Assembly (NCBI GenBank): GCA_001644045.1
Contig: LUUF01000091.1
Span: 1 to 56,330, forward strand
DNA from: Methylomonas methanica
GTDB lineage: Bacteria; Pseudomonadota; Gammaproteobacteria; Methylococcales; Methylomonadaceae
Length of the DNA stretch: 56,330 nucleotides
Direction of reading: 5' to 3'
The notes under the pieces were generated by a model. The model was given only the letters and a program-made list of their open reading frames with translations. It was not told the DNA's origin and did not search any database. This document shows positions 28,049-37,330 of the stretch, one piece after another. Position 1 is the first letter of the stretch. Each line of letters opens with the position of its first letter. The position numbers and the translations under genes are program-made.

Positions 28049-28465
28049 TTTGCTAAGGTACAAAAGTAACTAAAAAGTAAGAGCCAATGGATATTTGAAA
28101 TTACGAGAGAAGCCCTCCTACTGGAGGAGCTTTCTGCAGGATGATTAACGATTAGGTCAAATATGCGGGGCAAGGCCTGTGCTACGGGTCATCTCGGTCT
28201 TCAAGTCTATAGGGAGCTCTAAATAATTAACAATCTTCTCTCTTTTAAAGCTGGAGTTGATTGAAATCAATAGACCTGATTTTCGCATATGCGGGAAGGA
28301 CAGATTTTACTCCCTATCATGAACACATTTAGGTCTTATCGGGTTAACGCCGGATACGAAAAGGAATGTAATGATGATGAAGAATATTTGCACTCCGAGA
28401 AACTGCGAATTTAGTGGATGGTTTTCAGATTTATGTTGATAAGGTGAATGGAAAGTGGGGAATAC
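28049..28465. other. AT-rich intergenic stretch upstream of the PAAR-vgrG-rhs operon
   Basis: About 420 bases with no gene I can support. A hairpin at 28110-28132 (AAGC-CCTCC pairing with GGAGG-GCTT around a one-base bulge) could end transcription from the cargo genes, but it lacks a proper T-run. Downstream is a palindromic CGCATATGCG near 28285. The promoter of the next operon should lie here; no clear consensus was found. Confidence 0.4.
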
Positions 28466-29059
28466 ATGGCTGGCGCGGCATCTTTAACAAAAGTATCAAT
28501 TCCTAAAGCCTCGGCGATTTGCCAGGATATTCAACTGGATCAGCAGGCAGCTGCAGGTCTGGTTGCCGATCCTGCACCGGTTGATTTTTTGAATACGCTG
28601 CTTGAACAGCAACTTTATCCCGATGCCGTGCGCTTTTTGGCCAGAGCTTTACCTAAGCGTGAAGCAACCTGGTGGGCCTGTCTCTCGGCACGTAGCGTGG
28701 TGAGTCCGCAAACTGCCCCCGAAGTCGTTAAAGCTCTTGATGCTGCGGAGTTGTGGGTATTTAAGCCAACCGAGCCTAATCGGCGGGCCGCCAACGCCGC
28801 CGCTCACAGTGCATCGTTCGAAAATCCCGCAGCATGGGCTGCCATGGCCGCATTTTGGAGTGATGGCAGTATGGCGCCGGAAGACGCGCCGGCGGTGCCT
28901 CCCGCCGATAATCTGACTGCCAAGGCGGTTGCCGGTGCGGTGATGCTGGCGGCAGTGCTCACGCAGCCGGAAAAAGCCTATGAGAAATACCAGTTTTTTA
29001 TCGAACAGGCTATTGATATTGCCAACGGCGGTAACGGCCGTATTTGGCAGGCTGCTTAA
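28466..29059 (+). CDS. DUF6931-like protein encoded before PAAR and vgrG
   Basis: A soluble, alanine-rich, mostly helical protein. The ATG at 28466 (MAGAASLTKVS, 197 residues) has a GGGGA ribosome binding site at good spacing; an upstream ATG at 28448 is less likely. The motif LPKREATWWACLSAR near residues 65-79 fits the DUF6931 family as I remember it. Genes of this type occur next to PAAR genes. It begins an operon continuing into PAAR, vgrG and rhs. A role as chaperone or loading adaptor for the spike or effector is an inference from position; known T6SS adaptor families (DUF4123, DUF1795/Eag, DUF2169) are not recognisable here. Confidence 0.7.
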   Translation: MAGAASLTKVSIPKASAICQDIQLDQQAAAGLVADPAPVDFLNTLLEQQLYPDAVRFLARALPKREATWWACLSARSVVSPQTAPEVVKALDAAELWVFKPTEPNRRAANAAAHSASFENPAAWAAMAAFWSDGSMAPEDAPAVPPADNLTAKAVAGAVMLAAVLTQPEKAYEKYQFFIEQAIDIANGGNGRIWQAA

Positions 29060-29069
29060 GGAGATTGCG

Positions 29070-29363
29070 ATGGGACAACCGGCCGCACGTTTAACCGATA
29101 TGCATGTTTGTCCGATGTTTACCGGGCCGGTGCCGCATGTCGGCGGACCGATAAGCGGCCCAGGCGCGCCGACCGTAATGATAGGCAATATGCCCGCCGC
29201 GCGCGCTACCGATATGTTGGTCTGCGTTGGGCCGCCGGATACCATTGCGAAAGGCTCGGCGACGGTTTTGATAGCCAATATGCCGGCCGCGCGGATGGGC
29301 GACATGTGCGCCCATGGCGGCACCATTGTCCTCGGTTACCCTACGGTACTGATCGGTGGATGA
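29070..29363 (+). CDS. PAAR-domain T6SS spike-tip protein
   Basis: A 97-residue PAAR protein, which forms the sharp tip on the VgrG trimer. The start is the ATG at 29070 (MGQPAARLTDMH), preceded by AAGGAGATT; a longer frame from 28980 would run back into the previous gene. Repeated PAARxTDM-type motifs appear at residues 4-10, about 47 and about 79, with the conserved His and Cys pairs (MHVCP, MCAHGG) that bind the metal ion at the tip. It is a stand-alone PAAR with no effector extension. Confidence 0.95.
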   Translation: MGQPAARLTDMHVCPMFTGPVPHVGGPISGPGAPTVMIGNMPAARATDMLVCVGPPDTIAKGSATVLIANMPAARMGDMCAHGGTIVLGYPTVLIGG

Positions 29364-29409
29364 CGCCGGCTTTATCTCAAAATTATCGTTTTAGCGTTAG
29401 GATTTCACC

Positions 29410-31362
29410 ATGCCACTTTCTCAAGATCATCGCACCGCTTCGGTGGTGACAGCCGCAGGTGCGGATACATTTGTACTGTATCGGATGACCGGTAGAGAAC
29501 AATTGAGCAGTTTGTTCGAGTACGAGTTGGAATTGCTCAGCGAAAACGGCGATATTGATCTGCAAACCGTGTTGGGCACCAGTATTACCGTCAAACTGCA
29601 ACTCGACAACGGCGCGTTGCGCCCATTTAACGGCATTGTCACCCAGATTAATCAATTCGGTATGCTCGGCGACCTGTATTTCTATCGGGCCATAGTGCAT
29701 CCGAAAGTGTGGCTACTGACGCAAGCCAGTAACTGCAGAGTGTGGTCGCCGGCCCCGGCAACGAAAAATGTACCGGACATGGTCAAGGCCGTCCTCGCCG
29801 AGCATGGCTATACCGACGTGACGACAAAGTTTTCCACGACGTACCAGCCCCGCGATTTTTGTGTGCAATACCGGGAAACCGATTTCAATTTCATTAGCCG
29901 GCTGCTCGAAGAAGAAGGCATTTACTATTACTTCACACATACCGACAGCATTCATTCGCTGGTTTTGTGCGATGACATTACCAAGTTGACGGCAGCGACA
30001 CCGGCCACGGTCAAATACTATCCTGCAGCAAACCAGGGCGGGCGCGACGAGGAGCATTTTTACGAATGGCGCCTTGGGCGGCAAATTCGTTCCGGCAGTT
30101 ACCGCTTAAAGGATTTCGATTTCGAGGCGACGACCGCGCCTTTGGATAAAGTCACAGAGCTGCCTGGCGAACATGCTCAAGCCAGTAAGTCGGTTTACGA
30201 CTATCCGGGGGAGTACACAGAAGATAGCGAAGGCGAGCGTTATTCGCGCCTGCGCATGGAAGAACTGCGCGCGGAGCACGAGCAGACCGTTGCCCTCGGC
30301 AATTTGCGCACGCTGGCCGTGGGGCAAAAATTTACCCTGTCGGAATTTCCGCGCGCCGATCAAAACCGCGAGTACTTGACGGTATCGACCCAATTCCAGA
30401 TTCAAAATAATGATTATGGTACTGCCGAAGCGGGCGGCATGGACGAGTTTCAATGTACCTATTCCGTTATCAGTACCGAATACGCCTATCGCCCGCCACG
30501 GCGCACCCGCGTGCCGGTGGTGCAGGGCGTGCAAACCGCGATAGTGGTCGGCGGGAGCGGCGACGAAATCCTCACCGATCAATACGGGCGGGTTAAGGTC
30601 CAGTTTCACTGGGATCGTCTTGGCACAAAAAATGAAAACAGCTCGTTTTGGGTACGGGTTGCGCAGATTTGGGCTGGCAATAATTGGGGCTCGATGTTTA
30701 TTCCGCGCGTCGGGCAGGAAGTGATCGTCGATTTTCTGGAGGGTAATCCGGATAACCCTATCATCACCGGGCGGGTCTATAACGCTCAACAAATGCCGCC
30801 GTATGCCTTGGATGCCAACAAAACCCAAAGTGGTATCAAAAGCCGCAGCACGCCGGACGGTACCGCCGAAAACTTCAACGAAATTCGTTTCGAAGACAAG
30901 AAAGATAGCGAAGAGCTGTATATGCACGCCGAGAAAGACTTTACGCGTATCGTTGAAAACAACGACGTGCAAAAAATCGGTTTCGAGAAAAAAGATGCTG
31001 GCGACCAGACCGTGGACATCTACAACCACCGCACCATCACCCTGGACCAAGGCAACGATAAATTGACGGTCAAAACCGGCAATCACACCGTTGAAATCGA
31101 TAAAGGTAACGACAGTCTGACGGTCAGTCAGGGGAACCGGACCATCAAAGTGGATGCCGGCAGCATCTCCGAGGAAGCCGGGCAGTCTATAGAACTGAAA
31201 GTCGGCTCCAACAGCATCAAAATCGATCAAAGCGGGGTCACGATCAAAGGCATGACTGTTAAAATCCAGGCAGATACCCAGGCCGAATTGAAGGGCTTGC
31301 AGACCACGGTTAGTGGCGATGGCATGCTGACCCTCAAAGGCGGGATGGTCATGATCAACTGA
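29410..31362 (+). CDS. vgrG: T6SS spike protein VgrG (TssI)
   Basis: VgrG trimers form the spike that pierces the target cell and delivers cargo. The 650-residue protein has the gp27-like domain (about 1-360), a gp5-like OB domain with DQYGRVKVQFHWD near residue 396, and the WAGNNWGSMFIPRVGQEV block. A C-terminal beta-helix with repeated GNHT/GNDSLTV units covers about 540-650. There is no extra catalytic domain after the helix, so this is a structural rather than an evolved VgrG. It is preceded by PAAR and followed by the Rhs toxin, its likely cargo. Confidence 0.97.
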   Translation: MPLSQDHRTASVVTAAGADTFVLYRMTGREQLSSLFEYELELLSENGDIDLQTVLGTSITVKLQLDNGALRPFNGIVTQINQFGMLGDLYFYRAIVHPKVWLLTQASNCRVWSPAPATKNVPDMVKAVLAEHGYTDVTTKFSTTYQPRDFCVQYRETDFNFISRLLEEEGIYYYFTHTDSIHSLVLCDDITKLTAATPATVKYYPAANQGGRDEEHFYEWRLGRQIRSGSYRLKDFDFEATTAPLDKVTELPGEHAQASKSVYDYPGEYTEDSEGERYSRLRMEELRAEHEQTVALGNLRTLAVGQKFTLSEFPRADQNREYLTVSTQFQIQNNDYGTAEAGGMDEFQCTYSVISTEYAYRPPRRTRVPVVQGVQTAIVVGGSGDEILTDQYGRVKVQFHWDRLGTKNENSSFWVRVAQIWAGNNWGSMFIPRVGQEVIVDFLEGNPDNPIITGRVYNAQQMPPYALDANKTQSGIKSRSTPDGTAENFNEIRFEDKKDSEELYMHAEKDFTRIVENNDVQKIGFEKKDAGDQTVDIYNHRTITLDQGNDKLTVKTGNHTVEIDKGNDSLTVSQGNRTIKVDAGSISEEAGQSIELKVGSNSIKIDQSGVTIKGMTVKIQADTQAELKGLQTTVSGDGMLTLKGGMVMIN

Positions 31363-31408
31363 TGGTCATTTTGCCTCAGCACGGAACAATACGGATTGAG
31401 TAAGGATT

Positions 31409-31513
31409 ATGCAGGGATACTTTAGGGATAAGCGGCGCCGGACTGGCGTCAGGCTGGGGCGCGACGACATTTCGCCAGTCCTCGCTATCGTATTGCTCCG
31501 GAGGATGGCATAG
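31409..31513 (+). CDS. possible 34-codon leader peptide coupled to rhs
   Basis: A short open frame starting at ATG 31409 with a TAAGGATT ribosome binding site and ending in a TAG that abuts the rhs start codon (TAGATG). It encodes a basic 34-residue peptide. An inverted repeat, GGACTGGCG (31440-31448) with CGCCAGTCC (31473-31481), lies within it. The tight junction could couple rhs translation to this peptide, but with no homologue known it may also be chance. Confidence 0.25.
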   Translation: MQGYFRDKRRRTGVRLGRDDISPVLAIVLLRRMA

Positions 31514-34500
31514 ATGGCCGGATGGAAAGACCCCAGACCAACGGGCTCCGAGATCCGGCCGCGCAACATCGACGCCGGCACGACGATCCGCGACTCTTCG
31601 CCGCGACCGGCACCGATAGGCGTATTACCCGGCCAACCGACCAAGGCCGCGCCACGAAATGTAAAGGTTCGTAGCGGTTTGCCGACATTGAAGCCCGGCT
31701 CGCAAGGTGCCGAGGTTAGGCAGCTGCAAGTCTTGCTTAACGCGTGTATAAGCCCTTCGCCGGGCTTGGCTGTCGATGGCCTGTTTACGCCGGCTACCGC
31801 TAATGCCGTGCGCCAGTATCAACAAAGCGTCGGTATTAACGCCGACGGCATTGTTGGCAAAGACACCTGGTTTTACCTGCTGAAGGGTGATAAAGCTAAA
31901 TCAGCTCCGATGATACCGCCTCCCGCAGGTGCTAGTATTGCTCAACCCGCCCCCAGTTCCGCTCCTAACATCCCCGCGCCGATACTACCGATGGAAACGG
32001 TGGGGAGCTGGACGCTGGAACGTAAGTTCACAGAGGCTTTACGTTTAACCGCGCCGAAATTGCCAGGCAGCATGCGCCACGAGTTTGAAGCGCTGCTTAG
32101 TCCGGAAAGTCTGGCGATGATCGCCGCTACCCTAGTAATTTGGGCTGGTGCCCATGTGTTTGGGGTTGGCGAAATCGTCGACATCCTAATGTTGGTCGGC
32201 GGCGTTCTGATGTTCGGACTCGCGGTGTTCGGTGTTGCTCGCGATCTGGGCGAATTTTTGGCGATCACGGCCACCGCCGCCAATGAGCAAGATCTCGACG
32301 AAGCAGCCACGCATCTGGCGGACGCCATCGCGGTGATCGGCGTGGCAGCCTTCGTGGCGTTGCTGGCCAAAGTGCGTTTGCTACGCGGGAAAAAAGGCTT
32401 GGCCCGTGCCGAATCGGGAGCCGCCTCGGAAGCCGTAACGCCATCGCAAGCAAGCGGCAAAACGGCATCCGGTAAAGCGCCGGCACGCGCGGGCGCGGCT
32501 GCGGAGGGGGAAGCTGCGGGCGGGGCCTCCACCTCCAAACAAACCGCATGTCCGGGTAAGGATTGCAAAACCGCCGGCGAGCCGATCAGCATGCTCACCG
32601 GCGAGGAAATGCTGGAAAAAATCGACTTTACTTGGGATGGCCCATTGCCCTTGGCTTGGCGGCGTTATTACCGTAGCAGCCAATCCGATGTCGATCATCA
32701 ATTGGGCTACGGTTGGCTGACGCCGTTGGACGAGTGGCTGGAAATCGGCGAGCGCGTGACGTTCTGCAATGCCGATGGTCAGCGTATCGATTTGCCGTTG
32801 CCCAAGCCCGGAGCCTATAGCATTAATCTACCGGAACAGGTTCGCTTGTACCGGGAAAACGGTCAGTTTCGGCTTGTCGAGCAAAGCGGTTTGGCGAAAA
32901 CCTTTACTGGCAGAGTTGGTCGTTGTCCGCTGCGGGCTTGGCACAACAGCCAAGGGCAAAGCCTGTATTTTCACCGCGATGCCAATGGCGATGTCGAGCG
33001 CATCTCCGCCAGCTGGAACAAACATTTACTGGTCGAGCGCCAGCACCGGCGCATCGTCGCGATTCGTCCGGGCAAGCGTAGCGGAAGCGGATTCGAAGCG
33101 ACCGGCGAACCGCTGGTGAACTATCTGTATAGCGACGCAGGCGATTTGATCGGCGTTCGCGACCGTCTTCAACACGGCGAAAGCTATGCTTATCGCAACC
33201 ACGTCATCGCCCGCCGCACCCTGGCCAGCGGCTTTAACTTTTACTTCGAATGGGATCAAGACACGCCGCAAGGCAAATGTCTGCATAACTGGGGCGATAA
33301 CGGCGTTTACGATTACCGCTTTGAATGGTTGGCGGACGGCGTCAGCCATGCCATCGACTCTCGCGGCAGCATTGCGATTTATCGGCACGACCCGCAAGGC
33401 CTGTTACTCTCGGAGCGCAGCCCGGAAGGCCGGGAAACCCGCCATAGCTACAATGCCGACAACCAACTGGCGCAAACCGTGGCGCCGGACGGCGGTATCA
33501 CCCGCTTTAGTTACGATAAAGAAGGCCGTTTGATCGGCGTGTCCGATGCGCTGGGTTTTAGTCAACGCGTCAAGTACGACAAACAAGGTAATCCGGTCGA
33601 ACTGATCGATGCGCTGGATCAACGCTGGCTGCGCCGCTACGACGCCAGCGGCCGGCTGGAAGAAACCGTCGCCGCCAACGGCGCGGTCACCCAATACCAA
33701 TACAACGCTCAAGGCGTGCCGGTGCGCATCACCGATGCCCTGGGCCGGACTCGTTCCTTGTTGTGGGACGAGCAGTTGCGCTTAGTCGGCGAAAGCGGCT
33801 TCGACGGCATCAAGACCCGCTACCAATACGACGATGACGATCATATCGTCGCCATCGTCGATCAAGACAAACGCACCACCCGTTACGGCTACGATGCCGC
33901 AGGCCGCGTCACGGCGGTGCAACACGCGGACGGCAGCACCGTGCAATTGCGCTACAACGTCGCCGGCCTGTTGACCCATTACATCGACGGCCTGGGCCAT
34001 ACCACCGAATACCGCTACGACGACGGCCTGTCCCAACCCACCGCCCGCATCGATCCGCTGGGCCATGAAATGCGTTATCGCTACGACAGCGAACGCAACC
34101 TGATCGGCCTGATCAACCCGAAAGGCGAAACCTACAGCCTCAGCTACGACCGCGACGAAAATCTGATCGAAGAAATCGGCTTCGACGGCCGTATCCAGCG
34201 CTACCGCTACAACGCCGCCGGCGTGCTGGAAGCCTACCTGCAACCCGGCTCCGATGGCGATTGGAATGTCACCCGTTTCGAACGCGACCGTCTCGGCCGG
34301 CTGCTGAAAAAACACGCCGCCGACGGCAGTCTGAGCCAATACGGCTACGATCCTTTGGGCCGCTTGCAACTGGCGAAAAATGCCGACAGTCTGGTGCTTT
34401 TGGGGTACAACGCCCTGGGCCAGATCAACCAGGAAAACCAGAACGGCGCCATCGTCCGCCATAAGTACGACCTGTTGGGTCGGCGCATCCAAACCGAAAC

Positions 34501-35902
34501 CCCGGACCGGCACCGCATCGACTACCGTTTCGGCGAGCGCTACCTGGACAGCATCGAATTCGACGGCCAAACCCTGACCAGTCACCGCTACGACGAGCTG
34601 GGCCGGGAAATCGGCCGTAGCCAGGGTCAACTCAACACCGACTATGACTATGATCCGCTGGGGCGCTTGTTGCGGCAACGCGCCGCTATCAAGGGCCAAG
34701 CGCCGCTCATCGGTCGTCAGTACAACTACGATGTTGCCGGCAAGCTGCGCGAACTGGACGACCTTCGTCAGGGCCGCAGCCAATACCACTACGATCCCGC
34801 TGCCCGGCTGATACGCAGCGAAGGCCTCAGCCCGGAAAACTTCGTCCACGACCCGGCTGGCAACCTGTTGGGTGCCAGCGCGGAAGGCGGCAGAATCGAA
34901 GGTGACCGCTTGCTGATGATGGGCGACCGCCACTATGCCTACGACGCCGCCGGCAATCTGGTTGAAGAAAAACGCGGCAAGGCCGGCCAAATCGTCACCC
35001 GCTACCAATACGACGGCGACAACCGCCTGATCCACGCCGAAACCCCAAACGGCGTCAGCCATTATCGCTACGACGCCCTGGGCCGGCGCATTGCCAAGCA
35101 TGCCGAGCACGGCGAAACCCGTTTTCAATACGACGGCCCGCGCCTGCTGGCGGAAACCGATAGCCAGCGCAGCCGCACCTACCTATTCGAACCCGGCAGC
35201 TTCCGGCCCTTGGCGCTGCACGAACAGGACCACGCCCAAGCCGGCGGAAACACCTATCACTACCACCTGGATCATCTCGGCACCCCTCGGGAATTGACCG
35301 ACAGCCAAGGCCGCATCGTCTGGTCCGCCCGCTACCGCGCCTACGGCAATCTGGCCCTGGCAGACGTCGAGGTAATCGACAACCCGCTACGCTTTCAAGG
35401 CCAGTACTTCGACGCCGAAACCTGTTTGCACTACAACCTGAACCGGTATTACGATCCTAATGCGGGGAGGTTTATTCATCAGGATCCGATAGGACTGTTG
35501 GGCGGAAACAATCTATACCAATACGTACCGAATCCGGTAAATTGGATTGATCCTTTGGGGCTGACGGCGAAAGATTGTCAAGGAGTTAAAAATACTAACT
35601 GGAAAGGGCCCGCTGATTACACCGAAGTTAAAGATCCTAAAAATTTGAGCAATACAAAACCAACGCCAAGACAAGTACGTGAAATGAAAGAAATAAATCG
35701 TGCGCACAATGATGGAATATTGCGCTCAGACCTTGATGGCACGCCGATGGTTGATTCTCAGAAATCGATGAGTGGTGTAACTCCGCCGACAAATGAAGCG
35801 CAAGTAGATCATATCGTTTCCGTCGCTAAAGGTGGAACGAGAACAAACTCAAACTTAAGGCTTATCACTCGAGAACAAAACAGAATAAAGTGGGATAACT
35901 GA
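31514..35902 (+). CDS. Rhs-family T6SS effector with N-terminal peptidoglycan-binding domain and C-terminal HNH nuclease
   Basis: A 1462-residue polymorphic toxin. Residues 59-123 form a PG_binding_1 domain. Hydrophobic helices lie at about 200-245 and 271-290. A DUF6531 segment follows near 343-410 (GEPISMLTGE), then many YD/Rhs repeats. The Rhs core closes with YYDPNAGRFIHQDPIGLLGG and DPLGLT at residue 1351. The last 111 residues are a separate toxin with AQVDHIVSVAKGG and SNLRLITREQN, an HNH/His-Me nuclease pattern (D1432, H1433, N1447). Base composition drops sharply from about 35567, the usual sign of a swapped toxin tip. A GGAGGA ribosome binding site precedes the ATG. It follows PAAR and vgrG and is followed one base later by its likely immunity gene. 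Confidence 0.95.
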   Translation: MAGWKDPRPTGSEIRPRNIDAGTTIRDSSPRPAPIGVLPGQPTKAAPRNVKVRSGLPTLKPGSQGAEVRQLQVLLNACISPSPGLAVDGLFTPATANAVRQYQQSVGINADGIVGKDTWFYLLKGDKAKSAPMIPPPAGASIAQPAPSSAPNIPAPILPMETVGSWTLERKFTEALRLTAPKLPGSMRHEFEALLSPESLAMIAATLVIWAGAHVFGVGEIVDILMLVGGVLMFGLAVFGVARDLGEFLAITATAANEQDLDEAATHLADAIAVIGVAAFVALLAKVRLLRGKKGLARAESGAASEAVTPSQASGKTASGKAPARAGAAAEGEAAGGASTSKQTACPGKDCKTAGEPISMLTGEEMLEKIDFTWDGPLPLAWRRYYRSSQSDVDHQLGYGWLTPLDEWLEIGERVTFCNADGQRIDLPLPKPGAYSINLPEQVRLYRENGQFRLVEQSGLAKTFTGRVGRCPLRAWHNSQGQSLYFHRDANGDVERISASWNKHLLVERQHRRIVAIRPGKRSGSGFEATGEPLVNYLYSDAGDLIGVRDRLQHGESYAYRNHVIARRTLASGFNFYFEWDQDTPQGKCLHNWGDNGVYDYRFEWLADGVSHAIDSRGSIAIYRHDPQGLLLSERSPEGRETRHSYNADNQLAQTVAPDGGITRFSYDKEGRLIGVSDALGFSQRVKYDKQGNPVELIDALDQRWLRRYDASGRLEETVAANGAVTQYQYNAQGVPVRITDALGRTRSLLWDEQLRLVGESGFDGIKTRYQYDDDDHIVAIVDQDKRTTRYGYDAAGRVTAVQHADGSTVQLRYNVAGLLTHYIDGLGHTTEYRYDDGLSQPTARIDPLGHEMRYRYDSERNLIGLINPKGETYSLSYDRDENLIEEIGFDGRIQRYRYNAAGVLEAYLQPGSDGDWNVTRFERDRLGRLLKKHAADGSLSQYGYDPLGRLQLAKNADSLVLLGYNALGQINQENQNGAIVRHKYDLLGRRIQTETPDRHRIDYRFGERYLDSIEFDGQTLTSHRYDELGREIGRSQGQLNTDYDYDPLGRLLRQRAAIKGQAPLIGRQYNYDVAGKLRELDDLRQGRSQYHYDPAARLIRSEGLSPENFVHDPAGNLLGASAEGGRIEGDRLLMMGDRHYAYDAAGNLVEEKRGKAGQIVTRYQYDGDNRLIHAETPNGVSHYRYDALGRRIAKHAEHGETRFQYDGPRLLAETDSQRSRTYLFEPGSFRPLALHEQDHAQAGGNTYHYHLDHLGTPRELTDSQGRIVWSARYRAYGNLALADVEVIDNPLRFQGQYFDAETCLHYNLNRYYDPNAGRFIHQDPIGLLGGNNLYQYVPNPVNWIDPLGLTAKDCQGVKNTNWKGPADYTEVKDPKNLSNTKPTPRQVREMKEINRAHNDGILRSDLDGTPMVDSQKSMSGVTPPTNEAQVDHIVSVAKGGTRTNSNLRLITREQNRIKWDN

Positions 35903-35903
35903 A

Positions 35904-36197
35904 ATGAATAAAAATGTGTTTGATATTTCCGAAGATACAGTGGTCGTTACTTCTACTTATATCGTTAAAGAAAAAATGCCTATTCTTTATGTGATGCATG
36001 AGTTTGATGAAGTTGAAGGCGTTATTTGGCAATTTCATAGTGGTAATAATGATTACGAGACAGATAAAATTCTTTTGGTTAGTCTTAAAAATATCTTAAA
36101 CATTGATACTACTATTAGTGATGTTTCAAATCTTCCTGTTGGATTTATAGCTCGCAGGAAATTCATTGGTGACGAATGGGTTTTCTGTCAAGAGTAA
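35904..36197 (+). CDS. probable immunity protein of the Imm33 (DUF2185) family
   Basis: A 97-residue acidic cytosolic protein starting one base after the rhs stop codon, the canonical place for the cognate immunity gene. The pattern VTSTYIVKEKMPILYVMH, then WQFHSGNNDYE, then a DISDVSNLPVGFIARR-like ending resembles Imm33/DUF2185. It would bind the HNH nuclease tip and protect the producer. Its AT-rich composition matches the toxin tip rather than the rhs core, consistent with the pair having moved together. Confidence 0.75.
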   Translation: MNKNVFDISEDTVVVTSTYIVKEKMPILYVMHEFDEVEGVIWQFHSGNNDYETDKILLVSLKNILNIDTTISDVSNLPVGFIARRKFIGDEWVFCQE

Positions 36198-36214
36198 CCC
36201 TTAAAGCTTGTTAC

Positions 36215-36838
36215 TCAAACTAGCTGTATTTTAGGCTCTTTCCCTTCTAGTGCATCTTGAGCAATTTCAACCAGCCCAGGCCAACTTGATTCTTTGCAAG
36301 ACTCTAAAAAACCTTTGACCTCGTTTTTTGGCCAAATATGCGCAATTGCCGCAATATAGCAGCGGGGCGTGATTTTTCTACCTTCATCTTCTGTAAATAT
36401 TGAAATTCCTGAAATTATTTTTTTAATATCGTTTTCTTTAGGAATTATTTTTTTGTATAAAATTGCTGAGCAGGCACCACTTATTTGTAAGTCATTTCCT
36501 TTCTTGATAGATTCAAAAAGAAAGCTCAAATCTAATTCGCCAGGGCGAGTATTTTCTAGTAAGAATATGGAAAACGCTAGGTCTCGATATAGAACTGTGT
36601 TTTCATAGTTTCTTTCTATTAGTTCCTTAAGAAATGGCAATGCTTCGCTGCAGTTGACTATGCCAATAGATCTGATCAGTTGGCATTGAGTTTGCCACGC
36701 TTTTGGTTTTTCAATTTCTTTGGTTAGGGCTTCTAATAAATAGGAACAGTACCCAGTTAATCTTTTTTTTATTATATTCTGTGCGGCTTTTTTTATTTTA
36801 GGTGATGAGTCAGATGTTAAGTCGTTAATGTATTCCAT
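36215..36838 (-). CDS. HEAT-repeat-like hypothetical protein, possible immunity
   Basis: A 207-residue AT-rich gene converging on the Imm33-like gene 17 bases away. The product is almost entirely helical with repeating pairs such as SSPKIKKAAQNIIKKRL and EALPFLKELIERN, the look of HEAT/ARM repeats. There is no signal peptide or catalytic motif. HEAT-like proteins occur as immunity proteins in toxin loci. Its opposite strand and lack of a toxin partner suggest an orphan from an earlier cassette. That role is inferred. Confidence 0.55.
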   Translation of the reverse strand: MEYINDLTSDSSPKIKKAAQNIIKKRLTGYCSYLLEALTKEIEKPKAWQTQCQLIRSIGIVNCSEALPFLKELIERNYENTVLYRDLAFSIFLLENTRPGELDLSFLFESIKKGNDLQISGACSAILYKKIIPKENDIKKIISGISIFTEDEGRKITPRCYIAAIAHIWPKNEVKGFLESCKESSWPGLVEIAQDALEGKEPKIQLV

Positions 36839-37053
36839 AATTATATATTTTTGGTGGTGGCTTTAGGTTTGGTTGGATGTTGTTTTTAAAAGTGGCTTAT
36901 TATATAGTTTTCTTGTTTTTCTGGGGTTATAAGTGTGGGTTTAGATAAAATATATGGCAGTTTTGATTTAAAAATTAATATTTTTGATTTGCTATGCATG
37001 TCGATCGAAATTCAATTTCAATATAAGAGGCGTTTAGCAAAAATCTGATATTT

Positions 37054-37320
37054 ATGAGACATCGCACCGATTTGTCAACTGTACAACACGTAGATTCAAT
37101 TAGCAAAGCTCACATAGCGATGAGTAGCTTCAGCGTAATCGTACGAATGAAAGCGCAACGATCTGTGGTCATAGCAGACTATGTACAGTCGTCTGGGCAA
37201 AGCGTTGATATTTCTCAGACCTTTAACTATGCGTCTGGTGGAACTCGACCGACTAGCGTTGTCTATGAGGTATTTGATACCGGTGGCAATAAAATAATGA
37301 GTCAAGTGTTTTCAAATTAG
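37054..37320 (+). CDS. small doubtful ORF in the immunity-gene bank
   Basis: An 88-codon frame ending ten bases before the next gene. A start at 37123 would give 66 residues. The C-terminal 50 residues look beta-rich and could be the leftover end of a displaced toxin or a small protein in its own right. The N-terminal part overlaps a 30-base element repeated at 38288-38317, where the opposite strand seems the original coding strand. I recognise no family, and the frame may be spurious. Confidence 0.25.
   Translation: MRHRTDLSTVQHVDSISKAHIAMSSFSVIVRMKAQRSVVIADYVQSSGQSVDISQTFNYASGGTRPTSVVYEVFDTGGNKIMSQVFSN
37126..37155 (-). repeat. 30-base repeat, first copy (possible transposase scar)
   Basis: This element matches 38288-38317 at 25 of 30 bases. 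Read on the minus strand the two copies encode RFHSYDYAEA and RFHAFDYADT, with conservative differences, so the repeat looks derived from protein-coding sequence. The pattern resembles the N-terminus of REP-associated (Y1) tyrosine transposases, but the match is too short to be sure. Confidence 0.4.
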
Positions 37321-37330
37321 GGGTAGAGTT

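Noticed and set aside
30106-31230. A 374-codon minus-strand frame inside vgrG
   Set aside because: It lies entirely within the clear VgrG coding sequence, has no start signal and resembles no protein family.
33782-35128. A 448-codon frame on the minus strand inside rhs
   Set aside because: It is the mirror of the repetitive, GC-rich Rhs repeats; its valine/alanine-rich repeats simply reflect the YD-repeat codons on the plus strand.
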